Positions 63,193 to 64,000 of a stretch of DNA of 64,000 bases are shown here, piece after piece. Numbering within the stretch: position 1 is the first letter of the stretch; every line of letters starts with the position of its first letter. Made by a program: the position numbers and the translations under genes. The notes below the pieces were generated by a model. It saw nothing but the letters and a program-made list of their open reading frames with translations. It made no database searches and was not told where the DNA came from. This DNA is from Acanthochromis polyacanthus. Its lineage: Eukaryota; Chordata; Actinopteri; Pomacentridae. The DNA is taken from positions 24,759,817-24,823,816 of the forward strand of contig NC_067130.1 of the NCBI RefSeq assembly GCF_021347895.1, written 5' to 3'.

Positions 63193-64000
63193 GTATTTAC
63201 CACTTTTTTTGCTTGCAAACTATGATTTGACATTACTAAAATTTACTGAAACAAATCCCATGAATGTAAGCATTTCATAGATTTGTTCAATTACCTTTTA
63301 TGAATGAATGAAATGACAGAATACAGGAGAAATGCAGCCCAATTTTTTTTCATGTCTGGACTTAGAAAAATATTCTGGGCATTTTGACTTTTTAATTTAT
63401 GTTCTGATCTGCTGTATAATAATCAGTGACTTTTTGTTTTCAGAGCTAGCAGTCACTCAGCCACCAGCAGTATGAGTGAATAAACAAAACATGATTTACT
63501 TACCGTATATTGATGTTAGTTTGTTTCATTCCCAGAGCTGCCTGGAGTGCCTAGGTTCCCATAAGTCTATGATCCCGTAGTTAAGGTCTCACACATAGTC
63601 ATTAAATTACGTTAATTAATATTTTCCCAAAATCAAACATACAGAAAGATGCACAAGATCTATGCTAAATATGCAGTTATTTTACAAGTCAGACAGCATA
63701 CTACAGAGGTTTACTAAGAGACCAGACACACATACTACTGGTGAAAGTGCAATTTGCATGAAAATTGTGTACTTAAAACTCACATTTTGATGAAATGTAC
63801 TTAAATACACAAATCACATGACAAAACCAAGTGCTAGAAAAATGTTAAATTACACAAGTAAAATGCACCAGAGGCCACCAAATAGCACTAAAAAATCAAA
63901 ATTTTCTTGGGGGGGCATGCCCCAAAATACCCTCCTAGAGGGTTTTGGGGGCATGCACGTGCCTCCGTTACGCAAAAGTGGTGCAGGCTACTTTATTTCT
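63193..64000 (+). other. Right edge, GC palindromes near 63915
   Basis: Mostly AT-rich. At 63907-63960, 'ttgggggggcatgccccaa' and 'ccctcctagaggg' are short palindromes followed by 'gggggcatgcacgtgcctcc', compatible with the intron or end of an hAT-type element. No coding sequence is recognised. Confidence 0.3.

Overview
The window is teleost fish nuclear DNA, probably from a percomorph-like species. Coding exons are short and separated by long introns with GT-AG junctions. The non-genic DNA is packed with families typical of fish: Tc1 elements, hAT, RTE and L2/Rex-type LINEs, tRNA-derived SINEs and Ty3/gypsy. Only two host genes are supported, both on the + strand. I ran no database search, so family names rest on motifs and on recognition from memory.

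Host gene 1 (about 1-17434) is the centromeric histone H3 variant cenpa. It has four coding exons (2963-3071, 6412-6533, 13280-13354, 17091-17219) that join in frame to 144 codons plus stop. A probable non-coding first exon and a CCAAT plus CHR-type promoter lie at the left edge. Its introns hold an hAT-like element carrying a dead Tc1, a deleted Tc1-like remnant, a SINE, a 5'-complete RTE LINE with nested palindromic elements, and a THAP-domain transposon.

The intergenic part (17435-25386) holds an L2/Rex1-like LINE fragment split by a Tc1 element and by a TTAA-flanked element, followed by a large palindromic MITE.

Host gene 2 (25388-51312) is an NR5A (Ftz-F1/SF-1/LRH-1) orphan nuclear receptor, most likely the fish-specific paralogue nr5a5. 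It has six coding exons totalling 461 codons plus stop. Its introns carry nested hAT MITEs, an L2-like LINE with dead reverse transcriptase motifs and an hAT insertion, and an 8.6-kb antisense Ty3/gypsy element. One gypsy LTR is interrupted by a P-element-like THAP transposon. Two Tc1 elements follow, and one of them has an uninterrupted 350-aa DD34E transposase.

The right part (51400-64000) has no recognised host gene. It holds SINEs, small palindromic repeats, fragments of the THAP-element family, telomere-like repeats, the 3' half of a second Ty3/gypsy element, and a possible first exon of an hAT transposase at the right end.

The items most worth following are: the P-like element, whose empty target site survives in the sister LTR; a palindromic piggyBac-like element sitting at the exact TTAA centre of a palindromic MITE; and the apparently intact Tc1 beside its sister copy killed by one stop codon.
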